A stretch of 64,000 bases of DNA from Chitinophagaceae bacterium 26-R-25 (GTDB taxonomy: Bacteria > Bacteroidota > Bacteroidia > Chitinophagales > Chitinophagaceae), in assembly GCA_029906195.1 (NCBI GenBank), contig JARWSJ010000004.1, positions 434,001-498,000 on the forward strand, given 5' to 3'. The translations under genes were made by a program, and so were the position numbers. Of the stretch, positions 17,728 to 27,203 are shown one piece after another. A model generated the notes under the pieces. It searched no databases and had not been told where the DNA came from. It saw nothing but the letters and a program-made list of their open reading frames with translations. Position 1 is the first letter of the stretch, and each line of letters begins with the position of its first letter.

Positions 17728-19602
17728 ATGAGTAACGAACAGTTCACGATAACATCACCATTATTTACTGCTAACGAGAAGCAGCAGGTGCAGCAATTAT
17801 TAACGAGTTTTGAACCGCAGCAACTGCAATGGTTGGCCGGTTACTTAACCGGGCTGAACCAGGCAAACAAGCAATTACTTGACCTGCTAAACCAGTTTCC
17901 TAATGTGCAGGAAACGATCGCGCCGGCTGAGGTTGCAAACGTTTCGGCCACACCAGTGACCGTTTTGTTTGGTTCCAAATCCGGCAACAGCAAGAGTGTA
18001 GCGAAATCTTTACATGAAAAATTAGTGGCAAGAGGTTTATCTGTCTCTCTTCAGGATATGAACCAGTACAACGCCACCAAACTCAAAGACGAAAAATACC
18101 TGCTCGTTATCGTTAGTACCCACGGCGAAGGCGATCCTCCTCCCGCAGCTGAAGATCTGCATGCATTTATCCATAACCGTAAAGCGCCAAAGCTTGGTGG
18201 AGCAAAATATGCTGTGTTGGCACTGGGCGACCAAAGCTATGTTAACTACTGCCAGACCGGTAAAGACTTTGACAAACGTTTAGCAGAACTGGGTGGCGAT
18301 AGAATTGCCGACAGAGTGGATGCTGACGTGGACTTTGAAGAAGCGGCTGAACAATGGATCGAAAATGTTACCACCAAATTACTCGCACAACTTAATCATA
18401 CAAACGGTACTTCCGTTGCTGCAAAATCAACTGTAGCAACAGCTGTAGCACCCGCAGTGAAGAAAGTTGTTTACAATAGAAAAAATCCTTTTGCAGCCAC
18501 CGTCCTGGAAAAAGTACAATTGAACGGTCGCGGCTCGCAAAAGAAAACATACCATTTGGAGCTGTCCCTCGAAGGCAGCGGCCTGACATACTTGCCAGGC
18601 GACACCGTTGGTATTTTTTCAAAAAATAACTCCACACTCGTAAGTGAAGTGTTGGCACAAACCAAATGGGATGGCGCTTCTACACTCGTTTACAAAGATC
18701 ATCTACTTCCTCTCGAAGAAATTCTTACAAGTCATATAGAGTTGACAACAGTTTCAGGCGTTTTGCTGGAAAAGCTGTTGCACTATGCCGAGCAAAAGAA
18801 AAATGAAAAAGATGTGGCTGCGTTGAAAGCCATTCTCGATAATAAAAAAGAATTGGTTGCATTTCTTTACGGAAAAGATGTGCTCGACATCATTCTTGAC
18901 TATGCACACGGCATAACCGCAGAAGAGTTCATCAACCTTGCATTGCCATTACAGGCAAGATTGTATTCTATCGCCTCTTCCATCAAAGAACACGAAGAAG
19001 AAGTGCATTTAACCATAGGTCAGGTATTGTTTGAAACCGGTAGCAGGGCACGCAAAGGCGTTTGCTCTAACCACGTTGCGGAGTTGTTGAATGTTGGTGA
19101 TTCAGTAGATGTCTTCATCGAAAAAAATGAATCATTCCGTTTGCCGGAAAATGAAAATACACCTGTGATCATGGTTGGCCCGGGCACTGGTATCGCGCCT
19201 TTCAGAGCTTTTGTAGAAGAAAGAGCGGCAACAGGAGCAAAAGGAAAAAACTGGTTGTTCTTCGGCGATCGCAATTTCACCACAGACTTCCTTTACCAGC
19301 TGGAATGGCAACGTCACCTGAAAAGCGGCGCGCTTACGCAAATGAATACTGCGTTCTCCCGCGACACCGATAAAAAAGTTTACGTGCAACATCGCTTGCA
19401 ACAAAATGCCGTGGAAGTATATAAATGGTTGAAAGACGGCGCTCACTTCTACATTTGCGGTGACGCAAAACAAATGGCGAGAGATGTAAGAAACACATTG
19501 ATCGACATTGTAGAAAAACAAGCCGCCATCAGCCACGAAGAAGCCGTGCATTTTGTGAAAGAATTGATCAAGGCGGGGCGTTTACAAGAAGACGTTTATT
19601 AA
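17728..19602 (+). CDS. cysJ: Sulfite reductase flavoprotein (alpha) subunit
   Basis: A 624-residue diflavin reductase passing electrons from NADPH through FAD and FMN to the sulfite reductase hemoprotein. It has a helical N-terminus, a flavodoxin domain (about 85-230, FMN loop FGSKSGNSKSVA), a FAD-binding domain with RLYSIASS near 411, and a NADPH domain with GPGTGIAPFRAF near 481 and ICGDAKQMARDV, ending in the usual C-terminal aromatic (DVY). Length is close to typical CysJ. Expression is predicted to depend on the cysteine attenuator ending just before its start codon. Confidence 0.95.
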   Translation: MSNEQFTITSPLFTANEKQQVQQLLTSFEPQQLQWLAGYLTGLNQANKQLLDLLNQFPNVQETIAPAEVANVSATPVTVLFGSKSGNSKSVAKSLHEKLVARGLSVSLQDMNQYNATKLKDEKYLLVIVSTHGEGDPPPAAEDLHAFIHNRKAPKLGGAKYAVLALGDQSYVNYCQTGKDFDKRLAELGGDRIADRVDADVDFEEAAEQWIENVTTKLLAQLNHTNGTSVAAKSTVATAVAPAVKKVVYNRKNPFAATVLEKVQLNGRGSQKKTYHLELSLEGSGLTYLPGDTVGIFSKNNSTLVSEVLAQTKWDGASTLVYKDHLLPLEEILTSHIELTTVSGVLLEKLLHYAEQKKNEKDVAALKAILDNKKELVAFLYGKDVLDIILDYAHGITAEEFINLALPLQARLYSIASSIKEHEEEVHLTIGQVLFETGSRARKGVCSNHVAELLNVGDSVDVFIEKNESFRLPENENTPVIMVGPGTGIAPFRAFVEERAATGAKGKNWLFFGDRNFTTDFLYQLEWQRHLKSGALTQMNTAFSRDTDKKVYVQHRLQQNAVEVYKWLKDGAHFYICGDAKQMARDVRNTLIDIVEKQAAISHEEAVHFVKELIKAGRLQEDVY

Positions 19603-19617
19603 TTTGAAAATTTGAGA

Positions 19618-19740
19618 ACCGGTAGCCGGTAGCCAGTTTCCGGTAGCCGGGATAACCATTCGTCAGAGAAGAAAAATTGCTGATAAAAGCAAGAAAACGC
19701 ACAGGAACACCGGCGTCCGGCAACTGGCCACCGGCAACTA
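19618..19740. repeat. Inverted repeat, 'CCGGTAGCCAGT' family
   Basis: The left arm 19618-19650 (repeated CCGGTAGCC) is complemented by 19709-19739 (CCGGCAACTGGCCACCGGC). It fills the cysJ-cysI gap. Relatives are at 24030-24130 and, as one arm, 42133-42164. Confidence 0.8.
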
Positions 19741-19769
19741 TTCTAACAACTATCAACTGTTAACTCATT

Positions 19770-21479
19770 ATGAACGAAGATAAAAGCAAACTTTCCGAAG
19801 TAGAGCATATAAAAGAGAGAAGCCAATACCTGCGTGGTACATTGCCTGAGAGCCTGGATGACCAGGTGAGCGGTAACTTGTTTGCACAGGATCAGCAACT
19901 GATAAAATTTCACGGTTCGTATGTGCAAAGCGACCGCGAGCTCGACAAAGAGCGCAAGGCGCAAAAGCTGGAACCATTGTATTCGTTCATGATCCGTGTA
20001 CGTGTACCGGGTGGAGTGGCCACGCCAAAACAGTGGATCGATCTTGACAATATTGCTGATAAATACGGCATGCCTACACTGAAACTCACTACCAGGCAGG
20101 CTTTTGAGTTGCACAGCATTTTAAAGCACAACCTGAAAAATACGATCAAGGAGATCAACGAGTCTTTGTTGAGCACCATCGCAGCTTGCGGTGATGTGAA
20201 CAGAAACGTGATGAATACGGTGAATCCAAACACCAGCTACATTCACGATGATGTGCAGGATGTTGCAAGACAGATCAGCGATCACCTGAACCCAAGAACC
20301 TCTTCTTACTATAAGATATGGTTGAACGACGAAGTGGTTGCGGGTAATGGTTTAACAGAAGAAATAGAAGAGCCGATCTACGGAAAAGTTTATCTGCCAA
20401 GAAAATTCAAAATCACACTGGCAATTCCTCCCTACAACGACACAGACGTTTTTGCGCATGACCTTGGTTTGATCGCAATAGAAAAAGACAAAAAGCTACT
20501 CGGCTTCAATATCAGCGTTGGTGGCGGTATGGGAATGACTTTCGGGGACAATACCACGCATCCTCGTTTGGGTAACATAATTGGTTTTGCGCCAACCGAC
20601 AAGATCGTTGATGTGTGCGAAAAAATATTGACCATCCAGCGTGACTACGGCAATAGAGAAAATCGCCGTTTGTCAAGAATGAAATATACCGTTGAAAGAA
20701 TTGGTTTGGATTTTCTTGTGGTGGAATTGAACAAAAGACTGGGTTATGACATCGAACCGGCAAAACCGTTCAAATTCACTACTAACGGTGATAGCTATGG
20801 TTGGGTAAAAGGTGCCAATGGCAAATGGTTCATCACACTGTTTGTAGAAGGTGGCCGCGTAAAAGACACTGAGAAATATCCGCTTCGTACCGGACTTCGC
20901 GAGATCGCAAAAATCAGCGACGGTGATTTTCGACTCACTGGTAACCAAAACGTAGTACTTGGAAATATCAGCGATAAGAAGAAAGCGGAGATCGACAAGC
21001 TTTTAAAACAATACAATATTTTACCCGAGCAGGATAAAACGCCTCTTCGACTGCATTCTATGGCTTGCGTGGCGCTGAACGTGTGTCCGCTGGCAAATGC
21101 CGAAGGCGAAAGATACTTACCAGAACTGGTAGACAAAATAGAGGCTTTGCTCGGAAAACATAAACTCCAAAACGAACCGATCACCATTCGTATGACTGGT
21201 TGCCCTAACGGTTGCGGTCGTCCGTACCTTGGTGAAATCGGGTTTGTGGGAAGAGCTCCGGGAAAATACAACCTTTACCTCGGTGCGTCATTCGAAGGAG
21301 ATAGAATGAATGTTCTGTACAAGGAATCCTTAAGCGAAGAAGAGATCCTGAACACGCTCGATCCGCTGATCGGCCAATTTGCAGCAGAGAAAGGAAAAGA
21401 TGAGCATTTCGGAGATTTTCTCGTAAGAAAAAAAGTAATTGAACATAAAAATTTAACCGCAGATTTTCACGGAGAATAA
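19770..21479 (+). CDS. cysI: Sulfite reductase hemoprotein (beta) subunit
   Basis: A 569-residue siroheme and [4Fe-4S] enzyme reducing sulfite to sulfide with six electrons from CysJ. It has two ferredoxin-like half-domains (first with YSFMIRVRVPGGV, LTTRQAFELHSI) and siroheme-binding strands. The cluster and siroheme ligands are the cysteines in ACVALNVC (about 431 and 437) and CPNGC (about 477 and 481). Length is as expected. The siroheme it needs is made by the CobA-HemD and CysG-like proteins of the same cluster. Confidence 0.95.
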   Translation: MNEDKSKLSEVEHIKERSQYLRGTLPESLDDQVSGNLFAQDQQLIKFHGSYVQSDRELDKERKAQKLEPLYSFMIRVRVPGGVATPKQWIDLDNIADKYGMPTLKLTTRQAFELHSILKHNLKNTIKEINESLLSTIAACGDVNRNVMNTVNPNTSYIHDDVQDVARQISDHLNPRTSSYYKIWLNDEVVAGNGLTEEIEEPIYGKVYLPRKFKITLAIPPYNDTDVFAHDLGLIAIEKDKKLLGFNISVGGGMGMTFGDNTTHPRLGNIIGFAPTDKIVDVCEKILTIQRDYGNRENRRLSRMKYTVERIGLDFLVVELNKRLGYDIEPAKPFKFTTNGDSYGWVKGANGKWFITLFVEGGRVKDTEKYPLRTGLREIAKISDGDFRLTGNQNVVLGNISDKKKAEIDKLLKQYNILPEQDKTPLRLHSMACVALNVCPLANAEGERYLPELVDKIEALLGKHKLQNEPITIRMTGCPNGCGRPYLGEIGFVGRAPGKYNLYLGASFEGDRMNVLYKESLSEEEILNTLDPLIGQFAAEKGKDEHFGDFLVRKKVIEHKNLTADFHGE

Positions 21480-21485
21480 GAGCAA

Positions 21486-21592
21486 GATTTACCACTAAGG
21501 CACTAAGTACACTAAGCTTCACTAAGAGAAACATGAAATTAAAACAACCCTTAGTGAGACTCTGTGCCCTAAGTGTCTCAGTGGTAAAGATT
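21486..21592. repeat. Inverted repeat, 'CACTAAGGCACTAAG' family
   Basis: Left arm 21486-21527 (TTTACCACTAAGGCACTAAG) and right arm 21548-21592 (CTAAGTGTCTCAGTGGTAAA) fill the cysI-cobA gap. A close relative is at 52509-52607. Confidence 0.85.
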
Positions 21593-21642
21593 TGGACCTA
21601 CAAATAATAGAAAATTCTGAAGAAAAAAGGGACTTTTGTAAT

Positions 21643-23199
21643 ATGAATACGCCAAACAAAATACGATCTAAAGTGTACATCACAGGAGCCGGTCCTGGAG
21701 ATGAAGGCTTGCTGACGTTAAAGGCTAAAGAAGTATTGCAAAAAGCCGATGTTGTTTTGTACGATAACCTTGTAAACCGCCGCCTGCTTGATTTCTGCAA
21801 ACCGGAAGCAAACAAGATTTATGTGGGCAAACTGCCTTTTGCATGCGCAAACAGGCAAGACGCCATTCATGAAAAACTGCTGGAGTACGCTGTAGACGGC
21901 AACATCGTCGTTCGTCTCAAAGGCGGCGATCCATTTGTGTACGGAAGAGGCGCGGAAGAAGCGGATTACTTAATAAAACACGGAATTGATTTTGAAATAA
22001 TTCCCGGTGTCACGGCCGGTATTGCGGTTCCTGCTTATGCGGGTATACCGGTCACACATCGTGAAGCTTCGACAGGAGTGTTGTTTGTAACGGCCCATCA
22101 AAAGGAATCTGCCGAGAAACAATTTATCAACTGGCCATTGCTCGCTGCGTTCGACGGAACCATTGTGTTTTACATGGGCGTTAAAAATTTACCGCAGGTA
22201 GTACAAAACTTATCTGCTCATGGTAAATCGCTGGATACACCCATCGCCATCATTGAGCATGGAACCACACCATTGCAAAGAACAGTAACCGGTACACTTG
22301 ACAACATCGAAAGCCTTGCAGCGGAAAAACAAATCGGCATGCCTGCACTGATCGTTGTAGGTGAAGTAGTAAAATATCATAAACCATTGGAGTGGTTCGA
22401 AAGCAAGCCGCTCACACATAAACATATTTTGCTGACACATGCCAGCAACTCTTTGAAAAATTTGTATGCTGATCTTGTTGCAGAAGGCGCCATGGTAACC
22501 CATGTCCCTTTGATTGACATAAAAATTGCAGAAGAGAACGAAGCCTTGCAAAATGAAATTGCAAATCTGCAACAGTACAACTGGCTGGCGTTTACATCTG
22601 TTGCCGGTGTTCATGCATTTTTCAAACATTTGGCAAAAGCAGGGAAAGACGCACGCTACCTGCATAATTGCAAAGTGGCAACCGTAGGTAAAGAAACAAG
22701 AACCGTATTAAAGCACTACGGTATTGACAGCGATGTAACGCCAAATATCTTCACCGGACAGCAAATGGCGCTTTACCTGTTGCATCAATGTCCGCAGCCT
22801 TACGAATTGAGCTTGCTGCATCCAACAAGCAACAAGGCTTTGACCGGTTGGATAGAAGACTTGCGCCAACTGGGAGCAACTGTTACGCAGGTAACGGCTT
22901 ATGAAAATGCAGAACCTGATTTTGATGAAGGCGAACTGAAGCAATTGCAATCAAAATTCGATGCGATCACTTTCGCAAGTCCATCAGCAGTGGATGCAGT
23001 TGAAAAATTATTAACAGCAAACAAGCTTGATTTTGACAAAGCAAATGTGGTGTTCTCCATTGGCCCGAGCACAACAGCAGCTTTAAAGAAAGCTGGTTTT
23101 ACAAACATAACAGAATCGTTTGCGGCAAATGGCGATGCATTGGCAAAGACAATTGTAGCAAACAGTATAGAACAACATCTGTCCACCCTAAACAACTGA
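21643..23199 (+). CDS. Fused uroporphyrinogen-III C-methyltransferase and uroporphyrinogen-III synthase
   Basis: A 518-residue fusion supplying precorrin-2 for siroheme. Residues about 8-250 are the CobA/SUMT methyltransferase (KVYITGAGPGDEGLLTLKA, VVRLKGGDPFVYGRGAEEA, VTAGIAVPAYAGIPVTHR). Residues about 260-510 are HemD-like (TFASPSAVDAVEKLL, FSIGPSTTAALKKAG). A longer reading from TTG at 21592 would begin inside the inverted repeat, so the ATG at 21643 is preferred. The next gene starts nine bases after the stop, so the two are probably co-translated. Confidence 0.9.
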   Translation: MNTPNKIRSKVYITGAGPGDEGLLTLKAKEVLQKADVVLYDNLVNRRLLDFCKPEANKIYVGKLPFACANRQDAIHEKLLEYAVDGNIVVRLKGGDPFVYGRGAEEADYLIKHGIDFEIIPGVTAGIAVPAYAGIPVTHREASTGVLFVTAHQKESAEKQFINWPLLAAFDGTIVFYMGVKNLPQVVQNLSAHGKSLDTPIAIIEHGTTPLQRTVTGTLDNIESLAAEKQIGMPALIVVGEVVKYHKPLEWFESKPLTHKHILLTHASNSLKNLYADLVAEGAMVTHVPLIDIKIAEENEALQNEIANLQQYNWLAFTSVAGVHAFFKHLAKAGKDARYLHNCKVATVGKETRTVLKHYGIDSDVTPNIFTGQQMALYLLHQCPQPYELSLLHPTSNKALTGWIEDLRQLGATVTQVTAYENAEPDFDEGELKQLQSKFDAITFASPSAVDAVEKLLTANKLDFDKANVVFSIGPSTTAALKKAGFTNITESFAANGDALAKTIVANSIEQHLSTLNN

Positions 23200-23208
23200 T
23201 AAAAGAAT

Positions 23209-24021
23209 ATGTCGAATCAATATCCGGGATATATACTCAGCAAAAGCATTCCTCAGAAAGAGGCAGTAGTAAAGTTCGCACAGGAAGTGATCAACTATCT
23301 TTTTCCGATAGTAGAAAATGAGCAGGCATTCTTAAACAGGCACCAGCGCAAACTGGAGGCTTTAAAAAACAGCTTGCTTGATATTCTTTATTCATTCGAT
23401 GAAAAGAGTCAATCCCTGGAGGCAAGTATTTGCAATCCATTCTTCTCATCCCTTAATGAAATAAAGGAAAAACTGGTGATTGATGCAAATGCATTGCTGG
23501 AATTCGATCCGGCTGCAAAAAGCATTGACGAAGTGATTATTACTTACCCCGGATTTTTGGCAGTAGCGGCTTACAGGATTGCAAACAAACTCTGCAGTTT
23601 GAAATTGCCGATAGTGCCACGCATCATTACAGAATGGGCGCACTCAGTAACGGGCATTGACATTCATCCAGGTGCAACTATTGGTGTGCCGTTTATTATC
23701 GATCATGGAACAGGTGTGGTAATCGGAGAAACAACGGTGATTGGAAAAAACGTGAAACTATACCAGGGCGTGACTTTGGGGGCTTTGGCAGTAAAAAAAG
23801 AAACAACAGGTCAGCGTCATCCAACAATTGAAGATGGTGTGATTATTTATGCCAATAGCACCATCCTTGGCGGTGATACTGTAATAGGCCGTGACTCAAT
23901 TGTAGGCGGTAACTGTTTTATCACCTACAGCATTCCGGCCCACAGCATCGCTTATCACCAACCAGTGGTAACGGTAAAAGACAAAAGAGACTATAACGAG
24001 CCGTTGAATTGGGTGATTTAG
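23209..24021 (+). CDS. cysE: Serine O-acetyltransferase
   Basis: A 270-residue enzyme making O-acetylserine from serine and acetyl-CoA, the carbon acceptor for sulfide. The N-terminal helical domain (1-140) is followed by left-handed beta-helix hexapeptide repeats (about 145-235) with IDIHPGATIG, IDHGTGVVIGET and YQGVTLGALAV. It matches the EpsC branch of the family. It is nine bases downstream of the CobA-HemD gene. Confidence 0.92.
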   Translation: MSNQYPGYILSKSIPQKEAVVKFAQEVINYLFPIVENEQAFLNRHQRKLEALKNSLLDILYSFDEKSQSLEASICNPFFSSLNEIKEKLVIDANALLEFDPAAKSIDEVIITYPGFLAVAAYRIANKLCSLKLPIVPRIITEWAHSVTGIDIHPGATIGVPFIIDHGTGVVIGETTVIGKNVKLYQGVTLGALAVKKETTGQRHPTIEDGVIIYANSTILGGDTVIGRDSIVGGNCFITYSIPAHSIAYHQPVVTVKDKRDYNEPLNWVI

Positions 24022-24029
24022 GAGAGAAT

Positions 24030-24130
24030 AGCCAGTAGCCGGTGACCAGTTGCCAGTAAGGATGCCGCTATTAAATCAGAATAATCGGATGTAAACTACC
24101 GGCTACCGGAAACTGGCCACCGGCCACTAC
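24030..24130. repeat. Inverted repeat, 'CCGGTAGCCAGT' family, second copy
   Basis: Left arm 24030-24058 (GCCAGTAGCCGGTGACCAG) with right arm 24094-24130 (CTACCGGCTACCGGAAACTGG), in the cysE-cysK gap. Confidence 0.8.
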
Positions 24131-24169
24131 TGAGGAAATTTTATCGACGAATTAAAAAATACAAAAACA

Positions 24170-25081
24170 ATGATCGCTAACAACATTCTCGAAACAATTG
24201 GTAATACACCACACGTAAAGATCAACAGACTGTTTGGTGATAAACATAAAGTGTACGTAAAACTAGAGCGTGCCAATCCTGGCGCCAGCATTAAAGATCG
24301 TATTGCTTTGGCAATGATTGAAGATGCGGAGAAGAAAGGCCTGTTGCACAAAGACAGCGTTATCATTGAACCAACATCTGGTAACACCGGTATCGGCCTT
24401 GCAATGGTAGCAGCAGTAAAAGGTTACAAGATCATTTTAGTAATGCCGGAAAGTATGAGCATTGAACGCAGAAGATTGATGAGTTTATATGGTGCTTCTT
24501 TTGAACTGACTCCAAGAGAGAAAGGGATGAAAGGTGCCATTGAAAAAGCAAAGGAATTGGTTGAAGCGACACCACATGCATGGATGCCGCAACAATTCGA
24601 CAATCCTGCAAACACAGAAGTGCACCGTCAGACAACTGCGCAGGAAATTTTGAAAGATTTTCCAAATGGTGTTGATTACATCATCACAGGTGTTGGTACA
24701 GGTGGTCACATCACAGGGGTGGCAGAAGTGTTGAAAGCTAAATTCCCTAAAACAAAAGTATTTGCAGTGGAGCCGGAATTATCACCAGTATTAAGCGGCG
24801 GTAGCCCGGGACCTCACCCATTACAAGGTTTAGGCGCAGGTTTTATTCCTTCAATTTTGGATACAAAAATATTGGATGGTGTTATAGAAGTGGGTAAAGA
24901 AGAATCGTTTGACTACGCGCAACGTGCAGCAAAAGAAGAAGGTCTTTTCATCGGTATTTCAAGCGGTGCAGCATTGGCAGCAGTTGCGAAAAAATTGAAT
25001 GAAATTCCAGAAGGCAGCACAGTGTTGACATTCAACTATGATACAGGAGAGAGATACTTGTCGATCGAGGGTTTATTTTAG
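24170..25081 (+). CDS. cysK: Cysteine synthase (O-acetylserine sulfhydrylase)
   Basis: A 303-residue fold-type II PLP enzyme condensing O-acetylserine with sulfide to cysteine. The PLP lysine is in [11 protein letters not shown] (about residue 43), the substrate loop is [12 protein letters not shown] (about 66-77), and the phosphate-binding glycine loop is [21 protein letters not shown] near the C-terminus is typical. It follows cysE, so the two cysteine-forming steps are adjacent. Confidence 0.94.
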   Translation: MIANNILETIGNTPHVKINRLFGDKHKVYVKLERANPGASIKDRIALAMIEDAEKKGLLHKDSVIIEPTSGNTGIGLAMVAAVKGYKIILVMPESMSIERRRLMSLYGASFELTPREKGMKGAIEKAKELVEATPHAWMPQQFDNPANTEVHRQTTAQEILKDFPNGVDYIITGVGTGGHITGVAEVLKAKFPKTKVFAVEPELSPVLSGGSPGPHPLQGLGAGFIPSILDTKILDGVIEVGKEESFDYAQRAAKEEGLFIGISSGAALAAVAKKLNEIPEGSTVLTFNYDTGERYLSIEGLF

Positions 25082-25089
25082 TGCGCATC

Positions 25090-25177
25090 ATGTACGGAGT
25101 ACGATGTACGATGTACGAAAGCCATCAGTGTGTTAGATTAAAACGAATTTCGTACACCGTACATTGCACGGTACATC
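25090..25177. repeat. Inverted repeat, 'GTACGATGTACG' family
   Basis: Left arm 25090-25119 (ATGTACGGAGTACGATGTAC) and right arm 25148-25177 (TTTCGTACACCGTACATTGC) fill the cysK-cysH gap. The second copy is at 31902-31991. Confidence 0.85.
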
Positions 25178-25190
25178 AAACAGAAAAACT

Positions 25191-25925
25191 ATGAGTGAAA
25201 ATATTTCAAAGACTTTGCAGGATATCATCGATGCTCTCGAGCCGTTAACGGCTGAAGGGCGCTTGCAAAAGATCGTTTCTTTATATAATGAAGGCGTTGT
25301 TTTCTCAACATCTTTAGGGCAGGAAGATCAGGCGATCACTTACATGATTGCGAAACAAAAACTGCCAATAGAAATATTCACGCTGGATACAGGAAGGCTT
25401 TTCCAGGAAACATATGAGCTGATTGATAAAACGATCGCCCGTTACAAAGTGTCTGTTAAAGTGTATTTCCCGAATGCGGCACGTGTAGAGGAAATGGTGA
25501 ATGCAAAAGGTCCGAATAGTTTCTATGAGTCCGTTGAAAACCGCAAGGAATGTTGCTTCATCAGGAAAGTAGAACCACTGAACAGAGCATTGCAAGGGGC
25601 AAAAATCTGGATCACCGGTTTGCGTGCAGATCAATCTGCAAATAGAAATGAGGTGAAGGTGGCAGAGTACGATGAAGCAAGAAACCTGATTAAAATCAAC
25701 CCACTGATTGACTGGACTTTTGAACAGTTATTACAATATCTTGCGGCTAATAATATTCCTTACAATCCACTGCACGACAAAGGATTTTTGAGCATCGGAT
25801 GTCAGCCCTGTACAAGAGCAATCGAGCCAGGAGAGGACATCAGAGCCGGAAGATGGTGGTGGGAAACCTCTCAAAAAGAGTGTGGATTGCATGGGGTGAA
25901 TGTAGCGGAAAAACAGCAATCGTGA
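25191..25925 (+). CDS. cysH: Adenylyl-sulfate (APS) reductase, CysH family
   Basis: A 244-residue enzyme reducing activated sulfate to sulfite with thioredoxin-type electrons. It has a PP-loop-like start (FSTSLGQEDQAIT), the CC pair in NRKECCFIRK, CxxC in GCQPCTRAI, and the catalytic C-terminal Cys in KECGLH. The CC plus CxxC set binds [4Fe-4S] and marks enzymes using APS rather than PAPS. That agrees with the absence of an APS kinase gene here. The ATG at 25191 is preferred over an upstream in-frame codon inside the inverted repeat. Confidence 0.93.
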   Translation: MSENISKTLQDIIDALEPLTAEGRLQKIVSLYNEGVVFSTSLGQEDQAITYMIAKQKLPIEIFTLDTGRLFQETYELIDKTIARYKVSVKVYFPNAARVEEMVNAKGPNSFYESVENRKECCFIRKVEPLNRALQGAKIWITGLRADQSANRNEVKVAEYDEARNLIKINPLIDWTFEQLLQYLAANNIPYNPLHDKGFLSIGCQPCTRAIEPGEDIRAGRWWWETSQKECGLHGVNVAEKQQS

Positions 25926-25970
25926 ACGCTATATTCACAATCGAAAATTTTGAATGAATTAATATTATCC

Positions 25971-26004
25971 AACCAGGTGACACATGATTTTCGTCAGCCT
26001 GGTT
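25971..26004. repeat. Short hairpin in the cysH-cysD gap
   Basis: AACCAGGTGAC (25971-25981) pairs with GTCAGCCTGGTT (25993-26004) with one bulged G. There is no T run, so it is not a clear terminator. Confidence 0.6.
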
Positions 26005-26021
26005 AAATTAAACCAATTAGA

Positions 26022-26930
26022 ATGTCAAGTAAAAGTATTCCGTCTTTTCCACGCAGCCTTGAAGATGAAAGCATCTATATACTAAGGGAAGTGGCTGCGC
26101 AGTTTGAACGTCCTGCGTTGTTGTTTAGTGGAGGTAAAGACTCAATTACACTCGTTAGATTGGCACAAAAAGCTTTTTGGCCTGGAAAAATTCCTTTTCC
26201 TTTGGTGCATGTTGATACCGGTCACAACTTCCCTGAGACAATCGCTTTTCGTGACTGGCTGGTGAAAGAAACAGGTGCTGAGCTGATCGTGCGTTATGTA
26301 CAGGACAGCATTGATGCAGGAAAAGTAAAAGAAGAGACAGGTAAATATGCGAGCCGTAATGCTTTGCAAACCGTTACCTTGTTAGATACCATCGAAGAAT
26401 TCAAATTCGACGCTTGTATAGGTGGAGCGAGAAGAGATGAAGAAAAGGCTCGTGCTAAAGAAAGAATCTTTTCTGTGAGAAATGATTTTGGTCAGTGGGA
26501 TCCTAAAAAGCAACGACCAGAATTATTCGGTTTGCTGAACGGAAAGATCAACCGCGGAGAAAACGTACGTGTGTTCCCGATCAGTAACTGGACAGAGCTT
26601 GATGTGTGGACCTACATAAAAGAAGAGAATCTTCAAATACCATCCATCTATTATTCGCATGAACGAAGCGTGATCACAAGAGATGGTATGTTGTGGCCAA
26701 AATCTGAATTTTTGAATACCACAGAACAGGAAGTTCCGTTCAACCATACAGTTCGCTTCCGCACGGTAGGGGATATGACTTGTACAGCTGCAGTAGCATC
26801 TACAGCAGATAACATCGACGATATCATCACCGAAATTCTCGCAGCAAAAATCTCTGAACGCGGCGCCCGCATGGACGATCAGCGCAGTGAAGCAGCGATG
26901 GAGCAGAGGAAGAAAGACGGATATTTTTAA
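26022..26930 (+). CDS. cysD: Sulfate adenylyltransferase subunit 2
   Basis: A 302-residue ATP pyrophosphatase-fold subunit forming APS from ATP and sulfate, in complex with the GTPase CysN encoded at 32024. The PP-loop SGGKDSITLVRLA is near residue 37, followed by HVDTGHNFPETIAFRDWL, GGARRDEEKARAKERIFS and the C-terminal MEQRKKDGYF typical of CysD. cysD and cysN are split by the TonB receptor and fusion permease genes, which is unusual because they are commonly adjacent. Confidence 0.95.
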   Translation: MSSKSIPSFPRSLEDESIYILREVAAQFERPALLFSGGKDSITLVRLAQKAFWPGKIPFPLVHVDTGHNFPETIAFRDWLVKETGAELIVRYVQDSIDAGKVKEETGKYASRNALQTVTLLDTIEEFKFDACIGGARRDEEKARAKERIFSVRNDFGQWDPKKQRPELFGLLNGKINRGENVRVFPISNWTELDVWTYIKEENLQIPSIYYSHERSVITRDGMLWPKSEFLNTTEQEVPFNHTVRFRTVGDMTCTAAVASTADNIDDIITEILAAKISERGARMDDQRSEAAMEQRKKDGYF

Positions 26931-26931
26931 T

Positions 26932-27012
26932 AAGTTGTTAGTTGATAGTTGTTGGTTGTTAGTGTATTGATCGCAAAAAGCTAACAACTGTTAACTAACA
27001 ACTATCAACTAC
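26932..27012. repeat. Inverted repeat, 'GTTAGTTGATAGTTG' family
   Basis: Left arm 26932-26962 (GTTGTTAGTTGATAGTTG) with right arm 26981-27012 (AACTGTTAACTAACAACTAT), directly after the cysD stop. A single arm of the same words is at 51441-51469. Confidence 0.85.
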
Positions 27013-27057
27013 TCTAGTTCTTTGAAAAGGCGGTTTTGGAAAATAAAAAAATAAAAT

Positions 27058-27127
27058 CTACTAAATTAGTAGGATAATAAAATAAGACTCTTATTTTTGT
27101 GTCATCAATACTCTACCTAATTAGTAG
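27058..27127 (+). promoter_or_regulatory. TonB-receptor promoter with two palindromic operators
   Basis: CTACTAAATTAGTAG (27058-27072; 7-bp arms) ends 19 bases before the -7 box TATTTTTG (27092-27099). A second copy with two changes, CTACCTAATTAGTAG, is at 27113-27127, just after the predicted transcription start. Sequence around the -7 box (GACTCTTATTTTTGTGTCATCAA region) resembles the cysJ promoter, so both are probably controlled by the same protein, likely the Rrf2 regulator. Confidence 0.7.
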
Positions 27128-27131
27128 AATT

Positions 27132-27203
27132 ATGAAAATAATAAATGTTACATATATGATCTTATCAGCTAGCAAATGCTGCCCTTGGGGGCAATATTTG
27201 TAA
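27132..27203 (+). CDS. Leader peptide with tandem cysteine codons (23 residues, ends CCPWGQYL)
   Basis: An ORF from ATG 27132 to TAA 27203 reads MKIINVTYMILSASK followed by CCPWGQYL. The cysteine codons are at 27177-27182 and lie in the 5' arm of a hairpin TGCCC/GGGCA (27180-27193). It sits between the operator-bearing promoter and the TonB receptor gene, as the Cys-Cys-Cys leader does before cysJ. No intrinsic terminator follows, so if it regulates, this may be by Rho or by translation rather than by a T-run terminator. Confidence 0.6.
   Translation: MKIINVTYMILSASKCCPWGQYL

Noticed and set aside
21592-21642. TTG start giving a longer CobA-HemD protein
   Set aside because: It begins at the end of an inverted repeat; the ATG at 21643 starts the family-conserved N-terminus.
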